From contig NZ_AP024169.1 of assembly GCF_016591975.1 (NCBI RefSeq), positions 4,599,001 through 4,663,000 of the forward strand: 64,000 nucleotides of DNA, read 5' to 3'. Shown in pieces: positions 51,302 through 61,285 of the stretch (its first letter is position 1; each line of letters opens with the position of its first letter). Origin of the DNA: Anaeromicropila herbilytica. GTDB taxonomy: Bacteria; Bacillota; Clostridia; Lachnospirales; Lachnospiraceae. The notes below the pieces were generated by a model, which did no database searches, was not told the DNA's origin, and saw only the letters and a list, made by a program, of their open reading frames with translations. A program made the translations under genes and the position numbers.

Positions 51302-51837
51302 GTAAATTTCCTCCTGATTGTTATTTGTATTTTCTTATGGGTAAGATTCTACGATATTAGGACGATTCTAGCATCGTAAAGCTTACTCTCATTTTGATAA
51401 TAGCTATATTCTACAACATTTTCTCTTATATAACTAGCCTAAAATATTTTTTTAACGATATTGCTTAGGTTTTTTGTAATTTATTAATTTTTTTTGTATT
51501 TAATCCACATTTTATTCATTTTATTAATAACTAGGATGTACCTTGGCACACTCATTCTATCCACAAAGAAAGCTTAATAACAAATATCTTTCCACAACTA
51601 TGTGAAAGTAACCCCATTTAATCCACATTCCTACTTTAGAACTCGTAATTTTTTGTGCATTATTCGTCTCTATATGTGTAGTTAGTTTCTATGTGCATAA
51701 ATTATTTCTATATTTATTATTCTCAATCTTTGTAATAGAAGTCGGTTTACTTTCTAAATAAACTACTCTATAGGATTCTTTTTCATATGATTCTTTTTCA
51801 ACATTATTCTTTTCTATGAGACAGCTTGCATCAATAT

Positions 51838-52290
51838 CTATAACTTCTTTTGAAAGCAAATCGCTTCTTCTCTATTTACATATTTACCATAATTATTTAT
51901 GACAACATAACCTTGACTTAAGTAAAAATCAACCGCATTTTGATTGCAACTTCTTGTCTCTAGCACCGTTCTATGATATCCATAATCTTTGGCCAGCTCT
52001 TCTATGAACTTTAAAATCTTTTTTCCTGTTCCTATCGATCTTGTTCTTGCATACATTCTCTTAATCTCTGCTGTTTCGTCTGATAACTCACGGAATCCTC
52101 CACAACCAACTGCATCACCATCTATTCTTGCAATCACAAATGCTGCTCTCTGGTTCTTCATATCCGAAGAATCAAAGCTTCCTTTACCGTTATTTCCTGT
52201 AATACGTTCTAATTGCTCTGACAATTCATCAATTAATTTACTTGCTTCGGCAGATTCAATATCTTCTATTTCTATGCTGATCTCACTCAT
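51838..52290 (-). CDS. GNAT family N-acetyltransferase
   Basis: A 150-residue acetyltransferase. RAAFVIARIDGDAVGCGGFR is the central strand pair, AEIKRMYARTRSIGTGKKIL holds motif A with the R/G-x-G-T-G acetyl-CoA pyrophosphate loop, and NQNAVDFYLSQGYVVINNYG is the typical C-terminal motif B. A GTG twelve bases upstream is in frame, but GGGTGG lies eight bases before the ATG at 52290. Substrate is not predictable; this type acts on small molecules or amino acids. No gene was found in the 438-bp gap before the next gene other than a terminator. Confidence 0.9.
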   Translation of the reverse strand: MSEISIEIEDIESAEASKLIDELSEQLERITGNNGKGSFDSSDMKNQRAAFVIARIDGDAVGCGGFRELSDETAEIKRMYARTRSIGTGKKILKFIEELAKDYGYHRTVLETRSCNQNAVDFYLSQGYVVINNYGKYVNREEAICFQKKL

Positions 52291-52543
52291 AATGTTTACC
52301 ACCCTTTCATGTTCTTTTAATCCTCTATAGTTTTATAGTATAAGATTACGCTTCAATAAAATCCACCGTTTTTAATGTTTATTATATTGTCATTTTATTT
52401 ATTATCCTATTTATCCTCTTATTTATCATCCTAATTATCATTCTATATAAAACTGTTAAATAGTATAAGCAATATCATCCGAGGAGCTGCATTCTAGCTT
52501 CTTTACAGGAACTTAAATAGGGCTTAATCCAAAACAACAAAAA

Positions 52544-52582
52544 CAAGATATAACTAGCATACTTATACCTAGTTATATCTTG
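52544..52582 (-). terminator. Terminator downstream of the VOC gene
   Basis: CAAGATATAACTA (52544-52556) and TAGTTATATCTTG (52570-52582) form a perfect 13-bp stem; TTTTTGTTGTTTT follows on the minus strand. Confidence 0.75.
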
Positions 52583-52728
52583 CTTTATATACAATCCAAT
52601 ATTAATAATTTACCTAGACTAAAGCTTCAATCACTAATTTAAAATTGTTTTATACTTTTGATAAGCTAAAACAATATCTACTTAACTTCTAATACGACCC
52701 AATTATTAGCTTTCCTTACCCAATCTAT

Positions 52729-53091
52729 CTATCTCACAGGACAAGTCGCCTCAATATCATTTCCTTCACTATCCGTGAACTCTAATACTTTATTATCCCC
52801 AATCACCGTTAAAGGAAATACAATATCACAATGCAATTCCTCTAGTTTCTTCAATAGACGCTCCATATCATTTACCTCCAAACTAGGTAAACAGTTATTT
52901 CCCCAGCGTTTCGGTTCATTCATTTTATCGTTTGCAAAGAGTCCATATCGAAAGCCTTGAATATCGAATACACTATAGATTTCACTTCGCTCTGTTACTT
53001 TCTGATCCAATAGTCTTTCATAAAAGTCAATTGCCCGATCCATGTCTTTGACACATATATATAAGGATTTAAGATTAAAAGATAAATTCAT
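52729..53091 (-). CDS. VOC (glyoxalase-fold) family protein
   Basis: A 120-residue single-domain protein: LYICVKDMDRAIDFYERLLD is the first strand and helix, YSVFDIQGFRYGLFAND the middle strands, and DNKVLEFTDSEGNDIEATC the final strands with the metal-ligand glutamate. Typical of the small glyoxalase/bleomycin-resistance-like proteins. The ATG has GGGGTGA in front. It follows the YfbR-like gene by 75 bp and may be cotranscribed with it. Substrate is unknown. Confidence 0.85.
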   Translation of the reverse strand: MNLSFNLKSLYICVKDMDRAIDFYERLLDQKVTERSEIYSVFDIQGFRYGLFANDKMNEPKRWGNNCLPSLEVNDMERLLKKLEELHCDIVFPLTVIGDNKVLEFTDSEGNDIEATCPVR

Positions 53092-53166
53092 GTAAGTTCA
53101 CCCCATATTTCTTCGATATATCCAATTCCCCTGATCCGATACTTATATCCGCTCCAACACAAAGTG

Positions 53167-53754
53167 TTACCCTTTTCTAAGCTCATCCAAAGTATGATAG
53201 AATGCAGGAATAAAAGTATCTAGGAATATCTTCACCTCTTCTAATTCCATTCTTTCAAGCTCATCCATGATCGTTGCTTGTGCACTGACGAATTCTTTAT
53301 TCCCACTTTGGCTTTCTTCAATACATTTCATCAATGCAGATAGTTTATCAGCTGCTTTTACTAATTTCCATACATAAGCATCTTCTTCTCCCGGGAAGAA
53401 GATATCACGGTAATCCTCCCTAAGGTCAGATGGTAGAAGTTCTAATAATTCATTTGCTGCCAAATGCTCTATCTGCTTGAAGGCTGTTACTATGTCCTCA
53501 TTGGCATATTTAATTGGGGTTGGCATATCTCCAGTGATAATCTCAGAAGAATCATGATACATGGCTATCATTGCAGTTCTCTCAACATTAACATGCTTAT
53601 CCAATCTTCGATTGGCTATGACTGCTAACCCATGTGCAATCATACTTACTTCAAGGGAATGCTCGCTCACATTTTCTTGTCTTGAATTACGCATTAAGGA
53701 CCATCTCTCAATATATTTCATACGAGACATCATAGCAAAGAAACTGTTCTTCAT
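53167..53754 (-). CDS. YfbR-like 5'-deoxynucleotidase (HD domain)
   Basis: A 195-residue HD-domain phosphohydrolase. RWSLMRNSRQENVSEHSLEV, MIAMYHDSSEIITGDMPTPI and KLVKAADKLSALMKCIEES give the metal ligands H, HD and D in order. W-x-L-x-R-N near residue 18 and the E-I-x-T-G-D-M-P-T-P-I-K stretch are hallmarks of E. coli YfbR, which removes the 5' phosphate of deoxynucleoside monophosphates. Length fits the family. Upstream of its start lies one copy of a palindromic structured repeat. Confidence 0.9.
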   Translation of the reverse strand: MKNSFFAMMSRMKYIERWSLMRNSRQENVSEHSLEVSMIAHGLAVIANRRLDKHVNVERTAMIAMYHDSSEIITGDMPTPIKYANEDIVTAFKQIEHLAANELLELLPSDLREDYRDIFFPGEEDAYVWKLVKAADKLSALMKCIEESQSGNKEFVSAQATIMDELERMELEEVKIFLDTFIPAFYHTLDELRKG

Positions 53755-53795
53755 AACGGTTGACTCCCTTTCTATTCATAACTTGGATTCGAGAT

Positions 53796-54030
53796 TCAAA
53801 AGCCTTATTTTAGTTTACTAAGTGTATCTTGCTGTATAATTATGAATTTTGGCTACCTTTCCTTTAAGTATCATATTTTTTATAAGCCTCAAAACAATTG
53901 AAAAACCTTACTCACGTAAGCTTTTTCAATTTGAGTCTTGACAAAATATAAACGATACTTTCAGCCGGATTACGCCAAAATTAATAATTACACATCAATA
54001 TACACAACGTATGTTAAAAAAGGCTTTTGA
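53796..54030. repeat. Structured palindromic repeat, copy 1
   Basis: A 235-bp quasi-palindrome between yfbR-like and uvrA genes. Outer arms TCAAAAGCCTT (53796-53806) and AAGGCTTTTGA (54020-54030); then GTGTAT...TTTTGGC (53822-53853) against its inverted partner ending at 54005; central hairpin with TTGAAAAA/TTTTTCAA. Copy 2 lies at 63691-63922 in reverse orientation. Arms differ between copies by paired changes. Confidence 0.8.
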
Positions 54031-54063
54031 CCCTCGAATTACACTTATATTCTCTCAATTATC

Positions 54064-56910
54064 TTATTTTTCTTTTTCTTTATCAAGGTATCTCTTCACA
54101 TATGCACCAGTATAAGATTTCTTCACTTTTACGATCTCTTCTGGAGTACCTTTTGCAACAACCGTACCACCTTTATCTCCACCTTCTGGACCGATATCGA
54201 TGATATAATCTGCTGTCTTAATGACGTCTAGATTATGTTCGATTACAACTACAGTGTTACCACCATCGGATAATTTGCGTAAGATCTCAATTAGCTTATG
54301 AACATCAGCAAAATGTAGACCTGTCGTAGGCTCATCTAGTATATAGATTGTCTTTCCAGTACTTCTCTTACTTAGTTCGGTAGCAAGCTTAATTCTCTGT
54401 GCTTCACCACCGGATAAGGTTGTAGAAGGTTGTCCAAGACGAATATAGGATAACCCTACATCATATAGAGTCTCTATCTTTCTACGAATGGATGGCATAT
54501 TTTCAAAGAATTTAAGTGCTTCTTCTACCGTCATATCTAGAACATCATAGATACTTTTTCCTTTATATTTTACTTCCAGTGTTTCACGGTTATAGCGCTT
54601 TCCGTTACATACTTCACATGGAACATATACATCTGGCAAGAAGTTCATCTCTATCTTGATAATACCGTCACCACTACATGCTTCACATCGTCCACCTTTG
54701 ATGTTGAAGCTGAATCTTCCTTTTTGGAATCCTTTCGCTTTCGCATCTGGAGTTGCTGCAAAGAGGTCACGTATCTGATCAAATACTCCGGTATACGTTG
54801 CTGGATTCGATCTTGGAGTACGTCCAATTGGTGATTGGTCAATATTGATTACTTTATCTAACTTATCAATTCCAATAATATCATCATGTTTTCCAGGAAC
54901 ATATCTTGCTCTGTTCAGATCTCTTGCTAATCTCTTATATAAGATTTCGTTGATTAATGAGCTTTTACCAGATCCAGATACACCAGTGATACAAGTCATA
55001 ATGCCAAGTGGAATATCTACTGTCACATTCTTAAGGTTATTTTCTTTGGCTCCCTTTATCGTAATATAACCTGTAGGTTCTCTACGTTCTTTTGGAACTG
55101 GAATCTGAATTCTTCCACTTAGATATGCTCCAGTAATTGAATTAGGATTCGCCATAATCTCTTCGGCTGTACCTTCTGCAATTACTTCACCACCGTGTTC
55201 TCCTGCTCCAGGGCCTATATCAATAATATGATCTGCGGCAAACATAGTATCTTCATCATGTTCTACAACAATCAGCGTATTACCAAGCTCTTTTAAGTTA
55301 TTCAAAGTTCGGAGTAATTTATCATTATCTCTTTGGTGGAGACCGATACTCGGTTCATCTAGAATATAAGCTACTCCTACTAGTCCAGATCCAATCTGAG
55401 TAGCAAGACGAATTCTTTGCGCTTCTCCACCTGATAACGATCCAGTCGCTCTCGCTAAAGTTAAGTAATCAAGACCTACATCAATAAGGAATCCAATACG
55501 AGCTTTAATCTCTTTTAATATTAATTCACCGATCTTTGCTTGCATAGGTGTTAGTGTAAGTTGATTCATAAATACTGCAAGATCACGAATAGAATATTCC
55601 GTAACATCAGAGATATTCTTATCTCCTACTGTAACTGCTAAGGCTTCTTTTTTAAGTCGCTTACCACCACAAGCTTTACATGGTGTTGTTCTCATGAAAG
55701 TCTCATATTCTTGCTTCGTGGAATCTGATCCTGTCTCACGATATCTTCTCTCCACATTTCGTATCAGTCCTTCGAATGCAACATCGTAAACACCTTCTCC
55801 ACGTTGTCCTTTATAATATACTTTAACTTCTTTTCCGTCGGTTCCGTGAAGAATGATATCTTTAATCTTGTCTGGAAGATCCTTATAAGGCGTATCCAGG
55901 TCAAATTTATACTCTTTTGCTAATGCATCAAGAATTGCTCTTGTATAGCTTGATTTATCTGTTGCTGATTGCCAACCTAGTACAACAATGGCACCTCCTG
56001 CAATGCTAAGATTCTGATCTGGGATCATAAGCTCTGGATCAAATTCCATCTTAACACCAATTCCATAACAATCTGGACAAGCACCAAATGGATTATTGAA
56101 GGAGAATATTCTAGGTTCCATCTCATCAATGCTTATTCCACAGTCTGGACAAGAGAAGCTTTGGCTAAAATTAATTGTCTCACCATCGATAACATCCACA
56201 ACTAATAAACCCTCGGATAACTTTAATACACTTTCGATAGAATCCGATAATCTTTGTTCAATTCCTTCTTTGACTACAAGACGGTCTATAATAATCTCAA
56301 TATTATGCTTCTTATTCTTATCTAGCTTAATCTCTTCAGATAATTCATATAGATTACCATCTACCATAACTCTAACATATCCGCTTTTTCTGGCTTGTTC
56401 GAATAGTTTAACATGTTCGCCTTTTCGTCCTCGAACAACAGGCGCCAGTAATTGAATCTTTGTTCTCTCTGGTAGTTTCATAATCTCATCTACCATCTGA
56501 TCTACTGTCTGCTTCTTAATCTCTTTCCCACACTTTGGACAATGTGGTATACCAATTCTTGCGTATAATAGACGAAAATAATCATAGATCTCAGTTACCG
56601 TTCCAACCGTTGATCTTGGGTTTCGATTCGTTGACTTCTGATCAATTGATATTGCTGGAGATAATCCTTCGATACTCTCTACATTTGGTTTCTCCATCTG
56701 ACCTAGGAATTGTCTTGCATAGGAAGACAACGATTCCATGTATCTTCTCTGTCCCTCAGCATAGATTGTATCAAAAGCCAAGGAAGACTTACCCGAACCA
56801 CTAAGTCCAGTTAATACAACAAATTCATCTCTAGGAATATTTAATGTAACATTCTTAAGGTTATGCTCTTTTGCACCTCTGATTTTAATATAATTCTTCT
56901 TCTCTGCCAT
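54064..56910 (-). CDS. uvrA: Excinuclease ABC subunit A
   Basis: A 948-residue UvrA, the DNA damage sensor of nucleotide excision repair. Two ABC ATPase halves carry Walker A sequences GLSGSGKSSLAF (~32) and GVSGSGKSSLINEILYK (~640), and signatures SLSGGEAQRIRLA and TLSGGEAQRIKLA. Zinc fingers are CPKCGKEI in the first half and CEACSGDG ... CEVCNGKRYN in the second. An in-frame ATG at 56964 would add 18 residues without homology; the ATG at 56910 has GAGGAGA upstream and gives the usual MAEKKNYIKIRGAKEHNL start. It lies downstream of uvrB, separated by a ~780-bp gap with a structured element. Confidence 0.98.
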   Translation of the reverse strand: MAEKKNYIKIRGAKEHNLKNVTLNIPRDEFVVLTGLSGSGKSSLAFDTIYAEGQRRYMESLSSYARQFLGQMEKPNVESIEGLSPAISIDQKSTNRNPRSTVGTVTEIYDYFRLLYARIGIPHCPKCGKEIKKQTVDQMVDEIMKLPERTKIQLLAPVVRGRKGEHVKLFEQARKSGYVRVMVDGNLYELSEEIKLDKNKKHNIEIIIDRLVVKEGIEQRLSDSIESVLKLSEGLLVVDVIDGETINFSQSFSCPDCGISIDEMEPRIFSFNNPFGACPDCYGIGVKMEFDPELMIPDQNLSIAGGAIVVLGWQSATDKSSYTRAILDALAKEYKFDLDTPYKDLPDKIKDIILHGTDGKEVKVYYKGQRGEGVYDVAFEGLIRNVERRYRETGSDSTKQEYETFMRTTPCKACGGKRLKKEALAVTVGDKNISDVTEYSIRDLAVFMNQLTLTPMQAKIGELILKEIKARIGFLIDVGLDYLTLARATGSLSGGEAQRIRLATQIGSGLVGVAYILDEPSIGLHQRDNDKLLRTLNNLKELGNTLIVVEHDEDTMFAADHIIDIGPGAGEHGGEVIAEGTAEEIMANPNSITGAYLSGRIQIPVPKERREPTGYITIKGAKENNLKNVTVDIPLGIMTCITGVSGSGKSSLINEILYKRLARDLNRARYVPGKHDDIIGIDKLDKVINIDQSPIGRTPRSNPATYTGVFDQIRDLFAATPDAKAKGFQKGRFSFNIKGGRCEACSGDGIIKIEMNFLPDVYVPCEVCNGKRYNRETLEVKYKGKSIYDVLDMTVEEALKFFENMPSIRRKIETLYDVGLSYIRLGQPSTTLSGGEAQRIKLATELSKRSTGKTIYILDEPTTGLHFADVHKLIEILRKLSDGGNTVVVIEHNLDVIKTADYIIDIGPEGGDKGGTVVAKGTPEEIVKVKKSYTGAYVKRYLDKEKEK

Positions 56911-57318
56911 CTTATCTCCTCGCATGTATCTGTAGGTAATGGTAATCTTATCGCGTCCTATCAATATTAGCGGTTGTGTAACCTTCCTACTCTTAACAAT
57001 ACTTTGCTATCATTTATATTAAATTTAATTGTTACTAATTATCTATCTTTTATTCATATTTATAATTGTTGAAAACTGTCTATCTGCTCTATTCTTTCTA
57101 TCAATTGTTGCTAATAGCCAGTCCTACTCAATTCTTACGATAATCGATTATCTCTATAATATCAATCTTTGCTTACGTCTTTCATTACATCTTACGTAAC
57201 ATCTATCAACAGAATGACTTAATCTATAAGTAGTTACCCACAATAAGCTTCTATATTCCACACATTCTGTTCACAATCTCTATACTTATCGAATTGTATG
57301 TGCACCTTAACTCTATTT

Positions 57319-57680
57319 TATGAGTTGACCGATAAATGACCTGTTTCAAAATCTTGCCTGGCAATTTGCACAAAACAGAAAAAATGAATGCGCCTTTGAA
57401 TATGTATTAGAAGATCTTGTTCTCGGATCATTTCGTGTAATATGCTAGGACAGATCTGTCTGAACGAAGGGAGTTATCTGTCCTAGCATATGTTTTACAC
57501 AAAAGCTCCCCTCTATCGCCTATGGCGATGTAACAATCAAGGGGTGTGAAAATTTTCTTTTTCACACTATGATCTGAGAACTAGAACTTCTTATACATAC
57601 TCAATGAAGCATGAGTTTTTCTGTTTTGTGCAAATTGCCTAGACTGTCTCCCAAACAGGTCATTTGTCGGGCAACTCATG
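57319..57680. repeat. ~360-bp multi-hairpin palindromic element
   Basis: Outer arms pair in three blocks: 57320-57346 with 57653-57679 (25 of 27), 57360-57383 with 57616-57639 (24 of 24) and 57401-57431 with 57569-57599 (27 of 31). Inside are three hairpins: ATATGCTAGGACAGAT and complement (57440-57491), CCCCT/AGGGG enclosing ATCGCC/GGCGAT (57508-57544), and GTGTGAAAA/TTTTCACAC (57544-57567). It starts nine bases after the uvrB stop. No ORF is present. The rest of the gap (56911-57318) shows only AT-rich sequence. Confidence 0.8.
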
Positions 57681-57688
57681 TTATAGAT

Positions 57689-59671
57689 CTACAGATTATT
57701 TAACTGCTTCTTTAACGCTACTAATTTATCTCTTAATTCTGCCGCCAATTCGAAGTTCAGTTCAGCCGCAGCCGTATGCATTTCTTTGGACAATGTCTTA
57801 ACGACTGCTTCTAACTCCTTCTTACTCATAGATTCTGGATCTTTCTCCATACTATAAGTCTCTTTGGTTGCTTTCTTGGAGATACTGATTAGATCACGTA
57901 CTGCTTTCTTAATTGTTGTTGGTGTAATTCCATGCTCTTCATTATATTGGTTCTGAATTGCTCTTCTTCGATTTGTCTCCGAGATTGCTCTGTTCATAGA
58001 ATCTGTCATTTTATCCGCATACATAATTACGCGACCGTCTGAGTTTCTCGCAGCACGACCAACCGTCTGAATCAAGGAAGTCTCAGAACGAAGAAAACCT
58101 TCTTTATCCGCATCCAGGATCGCAACTAATGTAATCTCAGGTATATCAAGTCCTTCTCGTAGTAGATTGATTCCGACCAAGACATCAAATACATCGAGTC
58201 GCATATCTCGTATAATTTCGGAACGTTCCAATGTATCTATATCAGAGTGTAAGTATCGCACACGAATTCCTACTTCTCTCATATAGTTCGTAAGGTCTTC
58301 TGCCATTCGTTTTGTAAGGGTTGTAATCAATATCTTATTCTTTTTGGCTACTTCTTTATTCACTTCACCAATCAAGTCATCAATCTGACCTTCCACTGGT
58401 TTTACCGTAATCTCAGGATCTAATAATCCAGTCGGACGAATAATCTGCTCTACTCGAAGAAGTTCATGTTCATTTTCATATACGGATGGAGTCGCGGATA
58501 CAAACATCATCTTATCGATCTTGCTCTCGAACTCTCCAAAGTTAAGTGGTCTATTATCCTTTGCAGATGGTAATCGGAATCCAAAGTCAACTAGAGTGCT
58601 CTTTCTCGCCTGGTCACCAGCATACATACCCCTTACCTGCGGTATAGTAATATGGGACTCATCCACAATAATTAGATAATCATCTGGAAAATAATCCATC
58701 AAAGTATGAGGCGTACTACCTGGCTCTAACCCCGCCATATGCCTAGAATAATTCTCAATTCCAGAACAGAAACCAGTCTCTCTTAGCATCTCAATATCAA
58801 AATTCGTTCTCTCTGAGATACGTTGTGCCTCTAGTAACTTGTCCTCACTCTTAAAATACTTTACTCGCTCTTCTAGTTCCGCTTCGATTGTCTTAATTGC
58901 ACCTTCTATTTTGTCTGGTGGCACTACATAATGGGATGCTGGGAATATCGCAATATGTTCTAAGCTACACTTTATCTCTCCAGTGAGTACATCAATCTCT
59001 GTAATTCGATCAATCTCATCACCGAAGAATTCAACGCGGACTGCTGTATCTGCTGATGACGCAGGAAATATCTCTAGGACATCTCCTCTAACACGAAAAC
59101 TTCCGCGTTTAAAATCCATATCATTTCTTGAATATTGAATATCCACCAACTTACGTAATACTGCATCTCTATCCTTCTCCATACCTGGTCTCAGAGACAG
59201 TACCATGTTCTGATAATCAATTGGAGAACCCAGACCATAGATACAAGATACGCTGGCAATAATAATAACATCTTCTCTTTCTGCAAGAGCTGCTGTTGCT
59301 GAATGCCTTAATTTATCAATCTCGTCATTAATTGCAGAATCTTTCTCGATGTAAGTATCGGTTGAAGGTACATATGCTTCTGGTTGATAGTAATCATAAT
59401 AACTTACAAAATACTCGACCGCATTGTGTGGAAAGAACTCTTTAAACTCTCCATATAACTGAGCTGCAAGAGTCTTATTATGGGCAATAATTAAAGTTGG
59501 CCTATCGATTTGTTGAATTACATTAGCCATAGTAAATGTCTTACCCGATCCAGTTACTCCTAATAAAGTCTCAAATTGATTTCCTTCTTGAAAGCCCTTT
59601 ACTAGTTCTGCTATTGCTTCTGGTTGATCACCCGTAGGTGCAAATTCTGAAACCAATTGAAATCTTCCCAT
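57689..59671 (-). CDS. uvrB: Excinuclease ABC subunit B
   Basis: A 660-residue UvrB helicase-like damage verifier. Walker A is LLGVTGSGKTFTMANVIQQI (~40), the beta-hairpin is YYDYYQPEAYVPSTDTYIEK, motif II is LIIVDESHITIPQ, and motif VI is LIQTVGRAARNSDGRVIMYA. The C-terminal UVR motif (ELNFELAAELRDKLVALKKQ) that binds UvrC is present. Length is normal. GAGGAT precedes the ATG. A promoter with a LexA-like box (60034-60045) lies about 320 bp upstream, consistent with SOS control. Confidence 0.98.
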   Translation of the reverse strand: MGRFQLVSEFAPTGDQPEAIAELVKGFQEGNQFETLLGVTGSGKTFTMANVIQQIDRPTLIIAHNKTLAAQLYGEFKEFFPHNAVEYFVSYYDYYQPEAYVPSTDTYIEKDSAINDEIDKLRHSATAALAEREDVIIIASVSCIYGLGSPIDYQNMVLSLRPGMEKDRDAVLRKLVDIQYSRNDMDFKRGSFRVRGDVLEIFPASSADTAVRVEFFGDEIDRITEIDVLTGEIKCSLEHIAIFPASHYVVPPDKIEGAIKTIEAELEERVKYFKSEDKLLEAQRISERTNFDIEMLRETGFCSGIENYSRHMAGLEPGSTPHTLMDYFPDDYLIIVDESHITIPQVRGMYAGDQARKSTLVDFGFRLPSAKDNRPLNFGEFESKIDKMMFVSATPSVYENEHELLRVEQIIRPTGLLDPEITVKPVEGQIDDLIGEVNKEVAKKNKILITTLTKRMAEDLTNYMREVGIRVRYLHSDIDTLERSEIIRDMRLDVFDVLVGINLLREGLDIPEITLVAILDADKEGFLRSETSLIQTVGRAARNSDGRVIMYADKMTDSMNRAISETNRRRAIQNQYNEEHGITPTTIKKAVRDLISISKKATKETYSMEKDPESMSKKELEAVVKTLSKEMHTAAAELNFELAAELRDKLVALKKQLNNL

Positions 59672-59851
59672 AATACCATCCTCTCAATCTTATATCATTA
59701 TCAATCATTCGATAGCCCAAACCTTACTTATGATACAGAGTGTATATTATTATCACTATGTATCATCAATATTGGCTACCTTTTCTCAAGTCCTATTAGA
59801 ATACTTGCCAATTATATTACAGCTCAAACTTCTCATTTAAAAATCTATCAT

Positions 59852-59927
59852 ATACTTGATAAATTCAGGTTAAATGTATATTAATTATGGTAATCTATGT
59901 AGTCCACCATCTGAATTTATCAAGTAT
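59852..59927. repeat. 17-bp inverted repeat in the uvrB leader
   Basis: ATACTTGATAAATTCAG (59852-59868) and CTGAATTTATCAAGTAT (59911-59927) are exact complements with a 42-nt loop. They lie between the putative uvrB promoter and the gene. The rest of the 448-bp gap 59672-60119 holds the two promoters described separately. Confidence 0.55.
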
Positions 59928-59996
59928 TCGCTGCACTTATACTGTTACATTTGAGATATGAATTTTCTTATTGACTTTACTTTCCATTATCTTGTC

Positions 59997-60045
59997 ATTA
60001 TATCATAATCAATTTTTAAAATCAATAAAATTCGAATGTTTGTTC
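59997..60045 (-). promoter_or_regulatory. Putative uvrB promoter with LexA-like box
   Basis: On the minus strand TTGATT (60020-60025), 17-bp spacer, TATAAT (59997-60002). Eight bases upstream lies GAACAAACATTC (60034-60045), one mismatch from the Gram-positive LexA box GAAC-N4-GTTC. Confidence 0.5.
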
Positions 60046-60060
60046 TTGTGTGTAACTCAG

Positions 60061-60100
60061 TTGCTTTTCCAATTGTGAGATGATAAAATACAATTGGAAA
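60061..60100 (+). promoter_or_regulatory. Promoter and operator of the LacI-family gene
   Basis: TTGCTT (60061-60066), 17-bp spacer, TAAAAT (60084-60089). The dyad TTTCCAATTGT (60066-60076) / ACAATTGGAAA (60090-60100) brackets the -10 region, so binding would block transcription; autoregulation is likely. Confidence 0.6.
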
Positions 60101-60119
60101 TATTATCTGGAGGTGCATC

Positions 60120-61037
60120 ATGGCAAAAAAGAAAGCAACTATGCAAGATATCGCAGACTTATGTGGTGTATCAGTTGCCACCGTTTCATATGTAATTAAC
60201 AATTCAGAAAAAGAACATATCAAGCACGACACACGCATCAAGGTATTAGAAGCAGCCAAGAAATTAAACTATGCTCCAAATGTCAATCGATACTTAACTC
60301 ATTCAAAGAGTAATCTTATTGGCATCATTATTAATTGGAATAAAAGAAATGCTCCCAGTAAGAAAATGCTTTATTATGATCTAGCCATCGAACTACAAAT
60401 GCAACTCGCTTTGTTAGGATATGACACAATCATCGCTACAACCAAAGCATTAGAAGAGGAAGCAGACATCATATCAAAGCGCTCTCTTGATGCTGCCTTC
60501 ATTATTGATATCCGCTCCGAAGAAGTCAGACGAGTCACTTCCAAATATTATGTTCCAATCATATTCCTTGACTGTGAGATTAACGATCCTCTTTTCTGTA
60601 AGATATACCCCGATTATGAATATATAATATCCAAGGCAAAACGAATGCTACAATCCGAAGATATCTTTTTAGTAATGGAAGATATCTTAAATGAAGAACT
60701 GAAAGATATCATTACGAATACCATTCATCCAGACAATATATTTGTAAATGACATGAAAAATGATTTGCGTAAATTCCTCCTTCAACATCAGAACAAAAAA
60801 GGAATTATTCTTGGTGAGATTCTTGGTCTCGAAGTAGAACGCTACATTCGCAATGACCACATTGTTGTAGTGACTTCCCTTGATAAATCAAAACTTCTAT
60901 TACCTGATACCATGACAATACCAATTAAGAACAAAACAAAAGCCATCACAGCTGTGAAGACTTTAGAACAACTCCTTCGCCTTACCTATGTGGCTACTCC
61001 TTGTAACCAACACTTGTTAAAACCTGATGAGGAGTAA
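60120..61037 (+). CDS. LacI-family transcriptional regulator
   Basis: A 305-residue regulator. The N-terminal LacI helix-turn-helix is textbook: ATMQDIADLCGVSVATVSYV, INNSEKEHIKHDTRIKVLEA, AKKLNYAPNVNRY. The sugar-binding-like domain (residues ~65-300) begins LIGIIINWNKRNAPSKK and has FIIDIRSEEVRRV and PIIFLDCEIND, but it is shorter than usual and the late strands are degenerate, so its ligand may be unusual. TCTGGAGG precedes the ATG. It is convergent with the starch-binding/alpha-glycosidase pair, which it may control. A perfect dyad in its own promoter suggests autoregulation. Confidence 0.88.
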   Translation: MAKKKATMQDIADLCGVSVATVSYVINNSEKEHIKHDTRIKVLEAAKKLNYAPNVNRYLTHSKSNLIGIIINWNKRNAPSKKMLYYDLAIELQMQLALLGYDTIIATTKALEEEADIISKRSLDAAFIIDIRSEEVRRVTSKYYVPIIFLDCEINDPLFCKIYPDYEYIISKAKRMLQSEDIFLVMEDILNEELKDIITNTIHPDNIFVNDMKNDLRKFLLQHQNKKGIILGEILGLEVERYIRNDHIVVVTSLDKSKLLLPDTMTIPIKNKTKAITAVKTLEQLLRLTYVATPCNQHLLKPDEE

Positions 61038-61211
61038 TGTGAATCTTATTTAAGCAATAAAATTTTAAATAAATATAAACCATGCTATTACATAAAGAAT
61101 CTATGATAATATTTGATAAAAATATCTCCTCTATTTCATAACGAATTAATCATGTTTCTCATAATGATTATTAGTGTAAGCGGTTTTAAGATTATCCAAT
61201 CTAACCGTCAA

Positions 61212-61246
61212 AAAGAAGGAGTACTCTGAAAGCTTACTCCTTCTTT
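61212..61246. terminator. Bidirectional terminator
   Basis: AAAGAAGGAGTA (61212-61223) pairs with TACTCCTTCTTT (61235-61246), with A and T runs at the flanks, between convergent LacI and starch-binding genes. Confidence 0.8.
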
Positions 61247-61285
61247 TACTAATATAGCTCCTATTGTCTAACCTTTAAAATAATA

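Noticed and set aside
51302..51837. Possible purine riboswitch upstream of guaA
   Set aside because: The conserved core sequences and loop-loop pairing of a purine riboswitch were not found in the AT-rich leader.
54651..55069. Short ORFs inside uvrA on both strands
   Set aside because: They overlap the conserved zinc-finger and Walker regions of uvrA and lack start signals.
59733..59960. Third copy of the palindromic repeat found at 53.8 and 63.7 kb
   Set aside because: Only GTGTATATT and TTGGCTACCTTT-like fragments match; the arms do not align over the full length.
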